NCBI RefSeq assembly: GCF_007829815.1
Contig: NZ_VIWT01000009.1
Span: forward strand, 1-64,000
Origin: Kitasatospora viridis
GTDB lineage: Bacteria; Actinomycetota; Actinomycetes; Streptomycetales; Streptomycetaceae
Direction of reading: 5' to 3'
DNA: 64,000 nucleotides
Made by a program: the position numbers and the translations under genes. Under the pieces are notes generated by a model. It saw nothing but the letters and a program-made list of their open reading frames with translations, did not search any database and was not told where the DNA came from. Numbering within the stretch: the first letter of the stretch is position 1; every line of letters starts with the position of its first letter. Below are positions 34,050 to 41,426 of this stretch, piece after piece.

Positions 34050-34823
34050 ATGAACGCTTCTTCCTCCACCCCTGAGATCACCCGCGTCGAGGACCTGGAA
34101 TGGCAGGCCCTCGCGAACGGCGAGGTCATCGGCCGGGCCGACGCCTGCCGACGGCCCGACGGCCGGCTCTTCGTGAGCATCGACACTTGGCAGGCCGAGG
34201 CCTTCGAGCCGCTGGCCGCCGCGGTGCTCGCCGACCTCCCGGAGACCCTCTACACGGTCGCCGACGAGACCGACCAGGCGCTGGCCGCCGACTGGACCGG
34301 GGCCGGCTTCCGGGCCCGCCGCCGCGAGCACGGCTACCTGGTGCCCACCGCGCCGCAGCCCTTCGCGCAGCGGCCGGCGCCGGCCGGAGTCACCGTCGTG
34401 CCGGTCGGCGGGGCCCGGGCCGACCTGCTGACCGACCTCGACCGCAGGCTCCGCGCCGAGATCGCCGCGGGCCTCGGCTGGGACCGGATGCCGGCCGAGA
34501 TCCTGCCCCGCCCGGCCGGGACCACCGTGGTGGACCCGACCAAGTACGCCGTCGCCGAGCTGGACGGCGAGTACGTCGGCCTGATCCGGCTGGCGCCGTT
34601 CCGGCGCCAGCCCCGGATCGGGCTGCTCGCCGTCCGCGCCGATCAGCAGCGGCGCGGCATCGGCCGGACCCTGCTCGCCCACGCGCTCGGCGAGCTGCAC
34701 CGGGCGGGCACCGAGCACGCCTGGGCCGAGGTGGACGAGACCAACGCGGCGGCCATCGCGCTCATCGAGGGCGCCGGCGCCCGGCGCAGCGGCGGGAACC
34801 TGGAATTCGTCCACCGCCGCTGA
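34050..34823 (+). CDS. GNAT-family N-acetyltransferase
   Basis: 257 residues. The N-terminal half is a diverged GNAT-like lobe (WQALANGEVIGRADACRRPDG); the C-terminal half holds the acetyl-CoA site with LLAVRADQQRRGIGRTLLAHA (the Q/RxxGxG/A loop) and WAEVDETNAAAIALIEGAGA. ATG 34050 has AAAGGCGG upstream. Substrate unknown: proteins, antibiotics and small amines are all possible. It is preceded by a leader ORF and followed by an IF-1 paralogue before the next terminator, suggesting a link to translation stress. Confidence 0.85.
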   Translation: MNASSSTPEITRVEDLEWQALANGEVIGRADACRRPDGRLFVSIDTWQAEAFEPLAAAVLADLPETLYTVADETDQALAADWTGAGFRARRREHGYLVPTAPQPFAQRPAPAGVTVVPVGGARADLLTDLDRRLRAEIAAGLGWDRMPAEILPRPAGTTVVDPTKYAVAELDGEYVGLIRLAPFRRQPRIGLLAVRADQQRRGIGRTLLAHALGELHRAGTEHAWAEVDETNAAAIALIEGAGARRSGGNLEFVHRR

Positions 34824-34897
34824 CGCTGTGTCCACCGGGACGTGCACCGGTGGACCCCACTGACCCACCATCACATCTACCTTGGAAACGAGATAAC

Positions 34898-35122
34898 TTG
34901 GCAAGGAAAGCAGGTGGCCTCGAAGTCGAGGGCACCGTCACCGAATGCCTGCGCAACGCCAACTTCACCGTGGAGCTCCAGAACGGCCACAAGGTGCTGG
35001 CGCACATCAGCGGGAAGATCCGGAAGAACTACATCAAGATCCTCCCGGAGGACCGGGTGCTCGTGGAGCTGAGCCCCTACGACCTCACCCGGGGCCGGAT
35101 CCTCTACCGGTACCGCAACTGA
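34898..35122 (+). CDS. infA: Translation initiation factor IF-1 paralogue
   Basis: 74 residues, a single S1/OB fold: LEVEGTVTECLRNANFTVEL, NGHKVLAHISGKIRKNYIKI, LPEDRVLVELSPYDL, TRGRILYRYRN. This is full-length IF-1, diverged at several surface positions from the copy I expect in the ribosomal-protein operon, which is not in this window. The start is TTG 34898 (TTGGCAAGGAAAGCAGG), with only weak GGAAACGAG upstream, so expression may be low or conditional. It ends before a strong T-tract terminator. Gene symbol is by homology; it may be a second copy. Confidence 0.88.
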   Translation: MARKAGGLEVEGTVTECLRNANFTVELQNGHKVLAHISGKIRKNYIKILPEDRVLVELSPYDLTRGRILYRYRN

Positions 35123-35157
35123 CCCGGCGCGCCGCGCCGATCGACAGGGTGCGTTGA

Positions 35158-35199
35158 GCCGACCGCCCGGCGGGTTTCCCGCCGGGCGGTCGGCTTTTT
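35158..35199 (+). terminator. Strong intrinsic terminator with T-tract
   Basis: Perfect 17-bp arms (35158-35174 and 35178-35194) with loop TTT, followed by TTTTT. Confidence 0.93.
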
Positions 35200-35245
35200 G
35201 TCCGGCAGGCTGTGCCTGACGGTCCGTCGGTCAGTGCGAGTTCGG

Positions 35246-35770
35246 TCAGCGGGAGTCCAGCCAGAAGCCGATCAGCGACGCGAACCCGCCCGGCGCCCCG
35301 GCGCCGTAGGCGACCACCATCGACTGGCCGATCGCCACGTCCGTCGGATCCACCCAGGGCGACCAGCTCAGCGTCGCGTCCAGGCCCGGGTTGGTCCGGA
35401 ACGGGCCGTAGTCGGCCAGGCTCCCGCGCGCCTCGGCGATGACCGCGCCGTCGCGGCGCAGCTGCGCCGTGCACAGCCCGGTGTGCCGCAGCTCGTAGGC
35501 CCGGCCGGCGAACAGCGCGGTGCGGGTGCGCGCCGCGCGGCGCGGGTCCAGGCGCCGGCGCGGCGCCGGGCAGGGGATCGGCTGCTTCTCGATGCTCATC
35601 GCGCCGAGCTCCCGGTCGGGCAGCACCGTCACGATCGGCATCTGCGGGACCTGCACGGCGACGATGACGCCGGGCCAGTCGCTGGCGCTGATGCGGATCG
35701 GGCCGACCGGGGTCTGCGCGGTGCGGTGGTTCGACAGGCGTATGCGGCGTCGCTTGGTGAAGAGGGGCAC
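35246..35770 (-). CDS. Hypothetical protein
   Basis: 174 residues, no signal or membrane segment; I do not recognise a family. The basic N-terminus MPLFTKRRRIRLSNHR is followed by strand-rich segments and a central Arg-rich stretch (PAPRRRLDPRRAARTRT). GTG 35770 is preceded by TAGCCT at 35782-35777 (minus strand), 6 nt away, suggesting a leaderless mRNA. Downstream of its stop lies TGACGGTCCGTCG (35218-35230), a one-mismatch relative of the boundary palindrome. Confidence 0.62.
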   Translation of the reverse strand: MPLFTKRRRIRLSNHRTAQTPVGPIRISASDWPGVIVAVQVPQMPIVTVLPDRELGAMSIEKQPIPCPAPRRRLDPRRAARTRTALFAGRAYELRHTGLCTAQLRRDGAVIAEARGSLADYGPFRTNPGLDATLSWSPWVDPTDVAIGQSMVVAYGAGAPGGFASLIGFWLDSR

Positions 35771-35837
35771 CGCGGCAGGCTAGGGCATGGACCGCGCGGG
35801 CCCCGCCCCGCCCTGCCGCGGGCGGACTCGGGCGGGC

Positions 35838-36257
35838 TCAGACCGTCGCGAGCGCGACCTCGGTCGACTTGATCAGCGCGACCACCGCGGAGCCGTCGGC
35901 GAGGCCGAGCTCGCTGACCGCGTCCTTGGTGACGGCGGCGGTGAGCTCGCCGCCCGGCACGGACACCTTCACGGTGGCCATCGCGTTCCCGGCGACGACC
36001 TCGGTGACCGTCCCGGGCAACTGGTTGCGAATGCTCAGCCCGGCCACCGGCCCGGTGGCGAGGGCCACCTCGGTCGACTTCACCACGGCGCGCACGGCCG
36101 TGCCCTCGGCCAGCCCGAGGTCCTTCACGGCGTCCACCGTGATGGCGGCCGTGATCTCCTGGCCGCCCGCCAGCCGGGCCTTGACGGTGGCCATCGCCTC
36201 CCCGGTGGTGACGGAGACGACGGTGCCGGGCAGCTGGTTGCGAATGCTCAGGGTCAT
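35838..36257 (-). CDS. Tandem Mop-domain (di-Mop) molybdate-binding protein
   Basis: 139 residues made of two similar halves of about 70 residues. Each begins LSIRNQLPGTV and has AMATVK, an A-I/V-T-x-D/K-AV core and KSTEVALAT at its end. These are Mop/TOBE modules as in ModG-type molbindins, which store molybdate or tungstate at subunit interfaces. ATG 36257 has GAGGTCGGA upstream. No molybdate transporter or cofactor gene lies nearby, so a storage or buffering role is inferred. Confidence 0.9.
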   Translation of the reverse strand: MTLSIRNQLPGTVVSVTTGEAMATVKARLAGGQEITAAITVDAVKDLGLAEGTAVRAVVKSTEVALATGPVAGLSIRNQLPGTVTEVVAGNAMATVKVSVPGGELTAAVTKDAVSELGLADGSAVVALIKSTEVALATV

Positions 36258-36578
36258 GGCTTCCGACCTCGCGAGAAAGAGGAGTGATATGCCTTCGGGG
36301 TTTCACCACAACGGTATCGGAAATGGCCTCGAAAATGTCAGTCCGAAGAAATCACAATGCCTCGCGGCGTGTTCGTTCGCATAATCCAGTGAATTCGCGC
36401 GACCGGCTGGCGATTGCGAGGCGCGGCCCGTCCCGAAGGCCTCGGCGGTACGGGTCGGCGGCAGAACCCGACGCCGACCCGTACCGCTCAGTAGCTTCCG
36501 TCTGGCATCATGACCTGCACACGAGCTGTGATGATCATGTGGTTCCCGCGTACCCGGAACCCGGTCCCGGAGAACGCG
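36258..36578. other. Intergenic region between divergent genes
   Basis: About 320 bp, less GC-rich than its surroundings, between the di-Mop gene and the phosphodiesterase gene. I see no convincing operator; GATCAT/ATGATC elements near 36508-36540 are too weak to call. Confidence 0.5.
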
Positions 36579-37382
36579 ATGCACCCCTATCTCGACCAAC
36601 CAGGCCCGCTGGCCTTCGCCCACCGCGGCGGGGCGCTCGGCGCGCCGGAGAACTCGCTGGCCGCCTTCGAGCAGGCCGTCGCACTCGGGTACCGGTACCT
36701 GGAGACGGACGTGCACGCCACCGCCGACGGCGTGCTGATCGCCTTCCACGACGAGCGGCTCGACCGGGTCACCGACCGCACCGGCCTGGTGGCCGAACTG
36801 CCCTGGAGCACCGTTCGGCAGGCCCGGATAGGCGGCACCGAACCCGTGCCGCGGTTCGAGGAGCTGCTGGCGGCCTTCCCCGAGGCCCGCTTCAACGTGG
36901 ACGTCAAGGCCGCGCCCGCCGTCGGACCGCTGGTCGAGGCGATCCGCCGGGCCGACGCCTGGGACCGGGTCTGCGTCGGCGGCTTCTCCGACAGCCGGCT
37001 GGCCGCCGTCCGGGCCGCCGGCGGACCGCGGCTGGCCACCTCGCTCGCGCCGCGCGAGGTGCTGCGCCTGCGGCTGCGCTCGCTGGCCGGGCCGCTGCTG
37101 GCCGGGCGGCGCGCACCCTGGCCGGGGATCTGCGCCCAGGTGCCCGAACGCCACCGCGGCCTCCCGGTGGTCGACCGCCCCTTCGTCCGGGCCGCGCACC
37201 GGCTCGGCCTCCAGGTCCACGTCTGGACCGTGGACGACCCCGTCCGGATCCGCGCCCTCCTCGACCTCGGTGTGGATGGCATCATGGCGGATCGCATCGA
37301 CGTCCTGCGCGACGTCCTCGCCGAACGCGGCTGCTGGACTGCCGGCAGCCGTGGAACGACCAGCGGAAGTGACACCCCATGA
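36579..37382 (+). CDS. Glycerophosphodiester phosphodiesterase
   Basis: 267 residues, TIM barrel. FAHRGGALGAPENSLAAF carries the catalytic His-Arg and the Glu of the metal site; LETDVHATADGVLIAFHDERLDR holds the second His and metal ligands; VHVWTVDDP near the C-terminus is also typical. It hydrolyses glycerophosphodiesters to glycerol 3-phosphate and an alcohol. No signal peptide, so cytoplasmic. ATG 36579 has GGAG 6 nt upstream. It overlaps the next gene by ATGA. Confidence 0.92.
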   Translation: MHPYLDQPGPLAFAHRGGALGAPENSLAAFEQAVALGYRYLETDVHATADGVLIAFHDERLDRVTDRTGLVAELPWSTVRQARIGGTEPVPRFEELLAAFPEARFNVDVKAAPAVGPLVEAIRRADAWDRVCVGGFSDSRLAAVRAAGGPRLATSLAPREVLRLRLRSLAGPLLAGRRAPWPGICAQVPERHRGLPVVDRPFVRAAHRLGLQVHVWTVDDPVRIRALLDLGVDGIMADRIDVLRDVLAERGCWTAGSRGTTSGSDTP

Positions 37383-38767
37383 CCACCGCACCCGAACGCG
37401 CCGGGCAGCCGACCGAAGCCGACGCCGACGCCCGCACCCTGGAGCGGATGCGGTTCGGCTGGTACGTCAACGACTGGGCCAACGCCGCCTTCTCGGCGAT
37501 CGTGCTGACCGTCTTCCTCGGCCCCTACCTGACCACGGTCGCCAAGGCCGCCGCGGACGCCCACGGCGACGTGCACCCGCTGGGCCTGCCGGTCCGGGCC
37601 GGCTCGTTCTACTCGTACACGCTCTCGTTCTCGGTGCTGCTCTCGGTCGCCGTCATGCTGCTGGTCGGCACGATCGCCGACCGTACCGGGCGGCACAAGG
37701 AGCTGATGTGCGGCGCCGCCTTCGTCGGCGCGCTGGCCACCCTGGGCATGTTCTTCCTCGGCGGGAACCGCTACCTGCTGGGCGGCGGGCTGCTGGTGCT
37801 CGCCAACATCTCCTACGCCGTGTCGGTGGCGCTCTCCTACGCCTACCTGCCCGGCCTGGCCCGGGCCGACGAGCGCGACGCGATCTCCTCCAAGGGCTGG
37901 GCGTTCGGCTACGCGGGCGGCGCGCTGCTGCTGATCGCCAACCTGGCGCTGTTCGAGAGCCGGGCCTCGCTCGGCCTGTCCGACGGCACGGCGGTGCGGA
38001 TCTGCCTGGCCTCGGCCGGGGTCTGGTGGGCGCTGTTCACCCTGGTGCCGCTGCTGCGGCTGCCGTCCCGGGCGAGCAACACCCCGATCGCCGCCAAGCA
38101 GGCCGCCCGGGCCGGCGAGCCCGCCGCCGGCAGCCTGCGCGAGCTCGGCCGGACCCTGCGCGGCATGCGCCGCTACCCGCTGACCCTGCTCTTCCTGGCC
38201 GCCTTCCTCTGCTACAACGACGGCATCCAGACCGTCGTCGCCCAGGCCTCGATCTACGGCAGCGAGGAGCTCGGCATGGGCCAGACCTCGCTGGTCGTCG
38301 CCGTGCTGCTGGTGCAGATCGTGGCGATCGGCGGCGCGCTGCTGCTCGGGCGGATCGCCCGCCGCCACGGCGCCAAGCGCACCGTGCTCGGCTCCCTGGT
38401 CGCCTGGGTGGCCACCCTCGCGCTCGGCTACCTGATGCCCGCCCACCAGCCGGTCTGGTTCTTCGGGCTGGCCTGCATGATCGGCCTGGTGCTCGGCGGC
38501 AGCCAGGCGCTCTCCCGCTCGCTCTTCTCCCACCTGATCCCGCCGGGCCGGGAGGCGGAGTACTTCAGCGTCTACAAGATCAGCGACCGCGGCACCAGCT
38601 GGATGGGACCGCTGGTCTTCGGGCTCGCCTTCCAGCTCACCGGCAGCTACCGGTCGGCGATCATCTCGCTGCTGGTGTTCTTCGTCATCGGCTTCGTGCT
38701 GCTGCTCAAGGTGCCGGTCCGCCGCGCCATCGAGGCGGTCGGCAACCCGGTGCCCGAGCGCATCTGA
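37379..38767 (+). CDS. MFS transporter, Atg22/UMF1-type
   Basis: 462 residues with about 12 membrane helices. FGWYVNDWANAAFSAIVLTV is the hallmark N-terminal helix of the Atg22/UMF1 group; VGTIADRTGRHKELM is the MFS loop 2-3 motif. A short cytoplasmic linker (SNTPIAAKQAARAGEPAAGS) separates the halves. Start ATGA overlaps the phosphodiesterase stop, so the two are translationally coupled; the transporter may move the alcohol or glycerol-phosphate product, though related proteins are also linked to amino-acid efflux. Confidence 0.88.
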   Translation: MTTAPERAGQPTEADADARTLERMRFGWYVNDWANAAFSAIVLTVFLGPYLTTVAKAAADAHGDVHPLGLPVRAGSFYSYTLSFSVLLSVAVMLLVGTIADRTGRHKELMCGAAFVGALATLGMFFLGGNRYLLGGGLLVLANISYAVSVALSYAYLPGLARADERDAISSKGWAFGYAGGALLLIANLALFESRASLGLSDGTAVRICLASAGVWWALFTLVPLLRLPSRASNTPIAAKQAARAGEPAAGSLRELGRTLRGMRRYPLTLLFLAAFLCYNDGIQTVVAQASIYGSEELGMGQTSLVVAVLLVQIVAIGGALLLGRIARRHGAKRTVLGSLVAWVATLALGYLMPAHQPVWFFGLACMIGLVLGGSQALSRSLFSHLIPPGREAEYFSVYKISDRGTSWMGPLVFGLAFQLTGSYRSAIISLLVFFVIGFVLLLKVPVRRAIEAVGNPVPERI

Positions 38768-38801
38768 CCGCGGCCGCGCGAATCTCCCGGGAATGTGGCT
38801 G

Positions 38802-39506
38802 ATGGACCGCATCGAACCGATCATCGTCGCGCTCGACTTCGACAATCGCTCAGCCGCCGAGGCCGCCGTCGACCGGATCGGCGACGAATGCCGCTTCTAC
38901 AAGGTCGGCCTGGAACTCCTGACCAGCGCCGGGCCCGAATTCGTCCGGCACTTGGTCGACCGGGGGAACAAGGTGTTCCTCGACCTCAAGCTGTTCGAGA
39001 TCCCCAATTCCGTGGCGGGCGCGGTCCGGGCCGCCGGTGAGCTCGGCGTCTCGTTGGTGACCGTGCACAGCATGGGCGGCGCGGGCATCGTGGCCGCCGC
39101 CGTCGAGGCGGCCGCCGACTACCCCGGGCTGCGGGTGCCGGCGCTGACCGTGGTCACCAGCATGACCGACGCCGACCTCGCCGAGACCGGCGTCGACGCC
39201 ACGGTCGAGCGGCAGGTCCCGCGCCTGGCCGCGCTCGCGCACCGGGCCGGCTGCCACGGCGTGGTCGCCTCCCCGCAGGAGGTGCCCGTGCTGCGCGCGG
39301 CCCTGGGGAGCGGGCCGCTGATCGTCACCCCGGGGGTCCGGCTGCCCGGCGCGGGCCCGCTCGCCGACCACGCCCGCTCGGGCACTCCGCGCGCCGCTCT
39401 CGCCGACGGCGCCTCGCACGTGATCGTCGGCCGCGGGGTCACCCGCGCACCCGACCCGCTGGCCGCGCTGCGCCTGGTGCGGGCGGACCTGGCGGGGAAG
39501 GGCTGA
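38802..39506 (+). CDS. pyrF: Orotidine 5'-phosphate decarboxylase-like protein with Asp-to-Glu change
   Basis: 234 residues, E. coli-type OMPDC barrel: IVALDFDNRSAAEAAVDRI, FYKVGLELLTSAGPEFV, VFLDLKLFEIPNSVAGAV, LVTVHSMGG and the phosphate loop IVGRGVTRAPDP. OMPDC uses a D-x-K-x-x-D set; here the positions are Asp61, Lys63 and Glu66, so the third acidic residue, which in known enzymes comes from the partner subunit, is Glu. Actinomycetes usually carry a longer OMPDC with a different motif, so this is probably a paralogue. ATG 38802 or ATG 38793 could be the start. Activity uncertain. Confidence 0.78.
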   Translation: MDRIEPIIVALDFDNRSAAEAAVDRIGDECRFYKVGLELLTSAGPEFVRHLVDRGNKVFLDLKLFEIPNSVAGAVRAAGELGVSLVTVHSMGGAGIVAAAVEAAADYPGLRVPALTVVTSMTDADLAETGVDATVERQVPRLAALAHRAGCHGVVASPQEVPVLRAALGSGPLIVTPGVRLPGAGPLADHARSGTPRAALADGASHVIVGRGVTRAPDPLAALRLVRADLAGKG

Positions 39507-39521
39507 GCCGCCTTCAGGGGT

Positions 39522-40031
39522 TCAGGCACGGGCCGGGGCCAGGCGCTGGGAACGGCGGGCGAGGGCGATCATGACGGCGGGGAAGAGCACGTCGCAGACC
39601 AGTACCCCGCCGGTGTTGCCCGGGGCGTGGTCGCCGTGCGCGAACCACTGGTAGAGGTGGCCGATCACCGCGCCCCACAGGAACATGCCGATGCCGAGCC
39701 CGATGGTGATGCGTTCGCGGGCGGTGGCGGAGCGGGAGGCGGCGCGGAAGCCCATGGCAGCGAGGCCGAGGTTGGCGAAGGCGATCTCGAACTCGAACGG
39801 GGTCCGGGTGAAGCCGATCGCGGTGGCCATGCCGTCGGGGACGGCGAGGAAGGCGATGGTCAGCCACAGGCTCCCGCAGCCGACGGCGGCGACGGCCCAC
39901 CACCGTTGCCAGGTCTCCAGCGCGGCCTGGCGGGAGGGGCTGTGCCGGGTGCGCAGCAGTGCGCCGACGACGGCGATCAGCACCCAGAGCAGGGGGAGGG
40001 CGGACTGGACGAGGAAGGGGGTCTTGTTCAT
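39522..40031 (-). CDS. Small integral membrane protein (four TM segments)
   Basis: 169 residues: VQSALPLLWVLIAVVGALL, WWAVAAVGCGSLWLTIAFLAV, IAFANLGLAAMGF and ITIGLGIGMFLWGAVIGHLY, with VLVCDVLFPAVMIALARR at the C-terminus. It resembles uncharacterised actinobacterial membrane proteins (possibly DUF6790). Divergent from a MarR gene, with an AT-rich palindrome between, so it is probably the MarR target and may be induced by a membrane-active compound. Confidence 0.75.
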   Translation of the reverse strand: MNKTPFLVQSALPLLWVLIAVVGALLRTRHSPSRQAALETWQRWWAVAAVGCGSLWLTIAFLAVPDGMATAIGFTRTPFEFEIAFANLGLAAMGFRAASRSATARERITIGLGIGMFLWGAVIGHLYQWFAHGDHAPGNTGGVLVCDVLFPAVMIALARRSQRLAPARA

Positions 40032-40042
40032 GCCGACCAGTC

Positions 40043-40068
40043 TTGCACGGTTAATATTAACAAGGCAA
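40043..40068. promoter_or_regulatory. Putative MarR operator, AT-rich palindrome
   Basis: GTTAATATTAAC (40050-40061) is a perfect 12-bp palindrome, unusually AT-rich for this genome. It is flanked symmetrically by TTGC (40043) and GCAA (40065). It lies between the divergent membrane-protein and marR genes. Confidence 0.72.
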
Positions 40069-40088
40069 CACTCTGCTAGGATCGGATC

Positions 40089-40511
40089 ATGGACGACGGG
40101 CTCGCTGATCTGCTGCATCGTGTGGTGTTCCTGCTCGGGGAGGCCGCGCGACAACGCGGCGCCGACTCCGGCGGCGATCTGACCTACAGTCAGATGCGCC
40201 TGCTGGGCACGCTGGAGGACATCCAGCCGGTCACCCAGCACCAGCTCGCGCAGGCCCTGTCGGTCTCCGACCCGGCGATCAGCCGGGCGCTGCGCCCGCT
40301 GGAGGCGGCCGGGCTGGTGCAGGTCCGCCCCGACCCCGAGCACGGCCGGCGGCGGCTGGTCGGCCTCACCGAGGCGGGCCGCAAGGCCTTCCACGACAGC
40401 GGGAAGCCGCTCTACGACGAGCTGCGCAAGGCCCTGCTCGACGCCGGCTTCCCCTACGAGCGCTACCTGCGCGACACCGAGGAGCTGGCCCGCATCCTGG
40501 AGCGGCCCTGA
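40089..40511 (+). CDS. MarR-family transcriptional regulator
   Basis: 140 residues. Winged helix: YSQMRLLGTLEDIQPVTQHQ, then LAQALSVSDPAISRALRPLE and the wing LVQVRPDPEHGRRRLVGLT. ATG 40089 is preceded by TAGGAT (40077-40082) at 6 nt and no Shine-Dalgarno site, indicating a leaderless mRNA. The adjoining palindrome probably mediates autorepression and control of the divergent membrane protein. Confidence 0.88.
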   Translation: MDDGLADLLHRVVFLLGEAARQRGADSGGDLTYSQMRLLGTLEDIQPVTQHQLAQALSVSDPAISRALRPLEAAGLVQVRPDPEHGRRRLVGLTEAGRKAFHDSGKPLYDELRKALLDAGFPYERYLRDTEELARILERP

Positions 40512-40536
40512 GACCGACCGCCCTGCCGACCGGAAG

Positions 40537-40549
40537 TGACGGCGCGTCA
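40537..40549. repeat. TGACG-N3-CGTCA palindrome, copy 3
   Basis: TGACGGCGCGTCA, in non-coding DNA 25 bp after the MarR stop and about 150 bp before the furan-phosphate synthase gene. Confidence 0.6.
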
Positions 40550-40697
40550 GCGGGGCGCGCGGGCGGGCGCGGGAGCCCCGGACGAACCCCGCGCGCTCTA
40601 CCGGCGGACGGGTGGCCGTGGTGATGATGAGCCGGTCCCCCCGTGATCCGACCCGCTCCGCGCGCAGCCGTGCGGGGGCGGTGGAAGGAGCGCCCGC

Positions 40698-41426
40698 GTG
40701 TTGCTGCTCATCTCCCCGGACAGCGTCGAGGAGGCCCTCGACTGCGCGAAGGCCGCCGAGCACCTCGACATCGTCGACGTGAAGAAGCCCGACGAGGGCT
40801 CGCTCGGCGCCAACTACCCCTGGGTGATCCGGGAGATACGCGCCGCCGTCCCGGCGGACACGCCGGTCTCGGCCACCGTGGGGGACGTGCCCTACAAGCC
40901 CGGCACGGTCGCCCAGGCGGCGCTCGGGGCGGCGGTGTCCGGCGCCACCTACATCAAGGTCGGCCTCTACGGGTGCGGCACGCCCGAGCAGGCGATCGAG
41001 GTGATGCGCGGGGTGGTCCGGGCGGTCAAGGAGTACCGGGCGGACGCGTTCGTGGTGGCCTCGGGCTACGCGGACGCGCACCGGATCGGCAGCGTCAACC
41101 CGCTCGCCCTGCCCGACATCGCGTTCCGCTCGGGCGCCGACGCGGCCATGCTCGACACCGCGATCAAGGACGGCACCCGGCTCTTCGACCACCTGCCGCC
41201 CGAGGTCTGCGCGGACTTCGTCAAACGGGCCCACCAGGTGGACCTGCTGGCCGCCCTGGCGGGCAGCGTCAAGGCGGCCGACCTGGGCGAGCTGACCTCG
41301 ATGGGCACCGACATCGTCGGCGTGCGCGGCGCCGTCTGCGAGGGCGGGGACCGGACCGCCGGCCGGATCCAGCCGCACCTGGTGGCAGCCTTCCGGGCGG
41401 AGCTGGACCGCTGGGCGAGCCGTTGA
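40698..41426 (+). CDS. mfnB: (5-Formylfuran-3-yl)methyl phosphate synthase, MfnB-type
   Basis: 242 residues, TIM barrel. IVDVKKPDEGSLGANYPWVI holds the presumed Schiff-base Lys (Lys29), and SATVGDVPYKPGTV, YIKVGLYGC, ASGYADAHRIGS and MLDTAIKDG follow the methanogen MfnB order closely. MfnB condenses two glyceraldehyde-3-phosphates into the furan aldehyde phosphate of methanofuran. Actinomycetes do not make methanofuran, so the product probably feeds another furan metabolite. GTG 40698 has AAGGAG. The stop overlaps the TTG start of the next gene, forming an operon with aldehyde and alcohol dehydrogenases. Confidence 0.85.
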   Translation: MLLLISPDSVEEALDCAKAAEHLDIVDVKKPDEGSLGANYPWVIREIRAAVPADTPVSATVGDVPYKPGTVAQAALGAAVSGATYIKVGLYGCGTPEQAIEVMRGVVRAVKEYRADAFVVASGYADAHRIGSVNPLALPDIAFRSGADAAMLDTAIKDGTRLFDHLPPEVCADFVKRAHQVDLLAALAGSVKAADLGELTSMGTDIVGVRGAVCEGGDRTAGRIQPHLVAAFRAELDRWASR

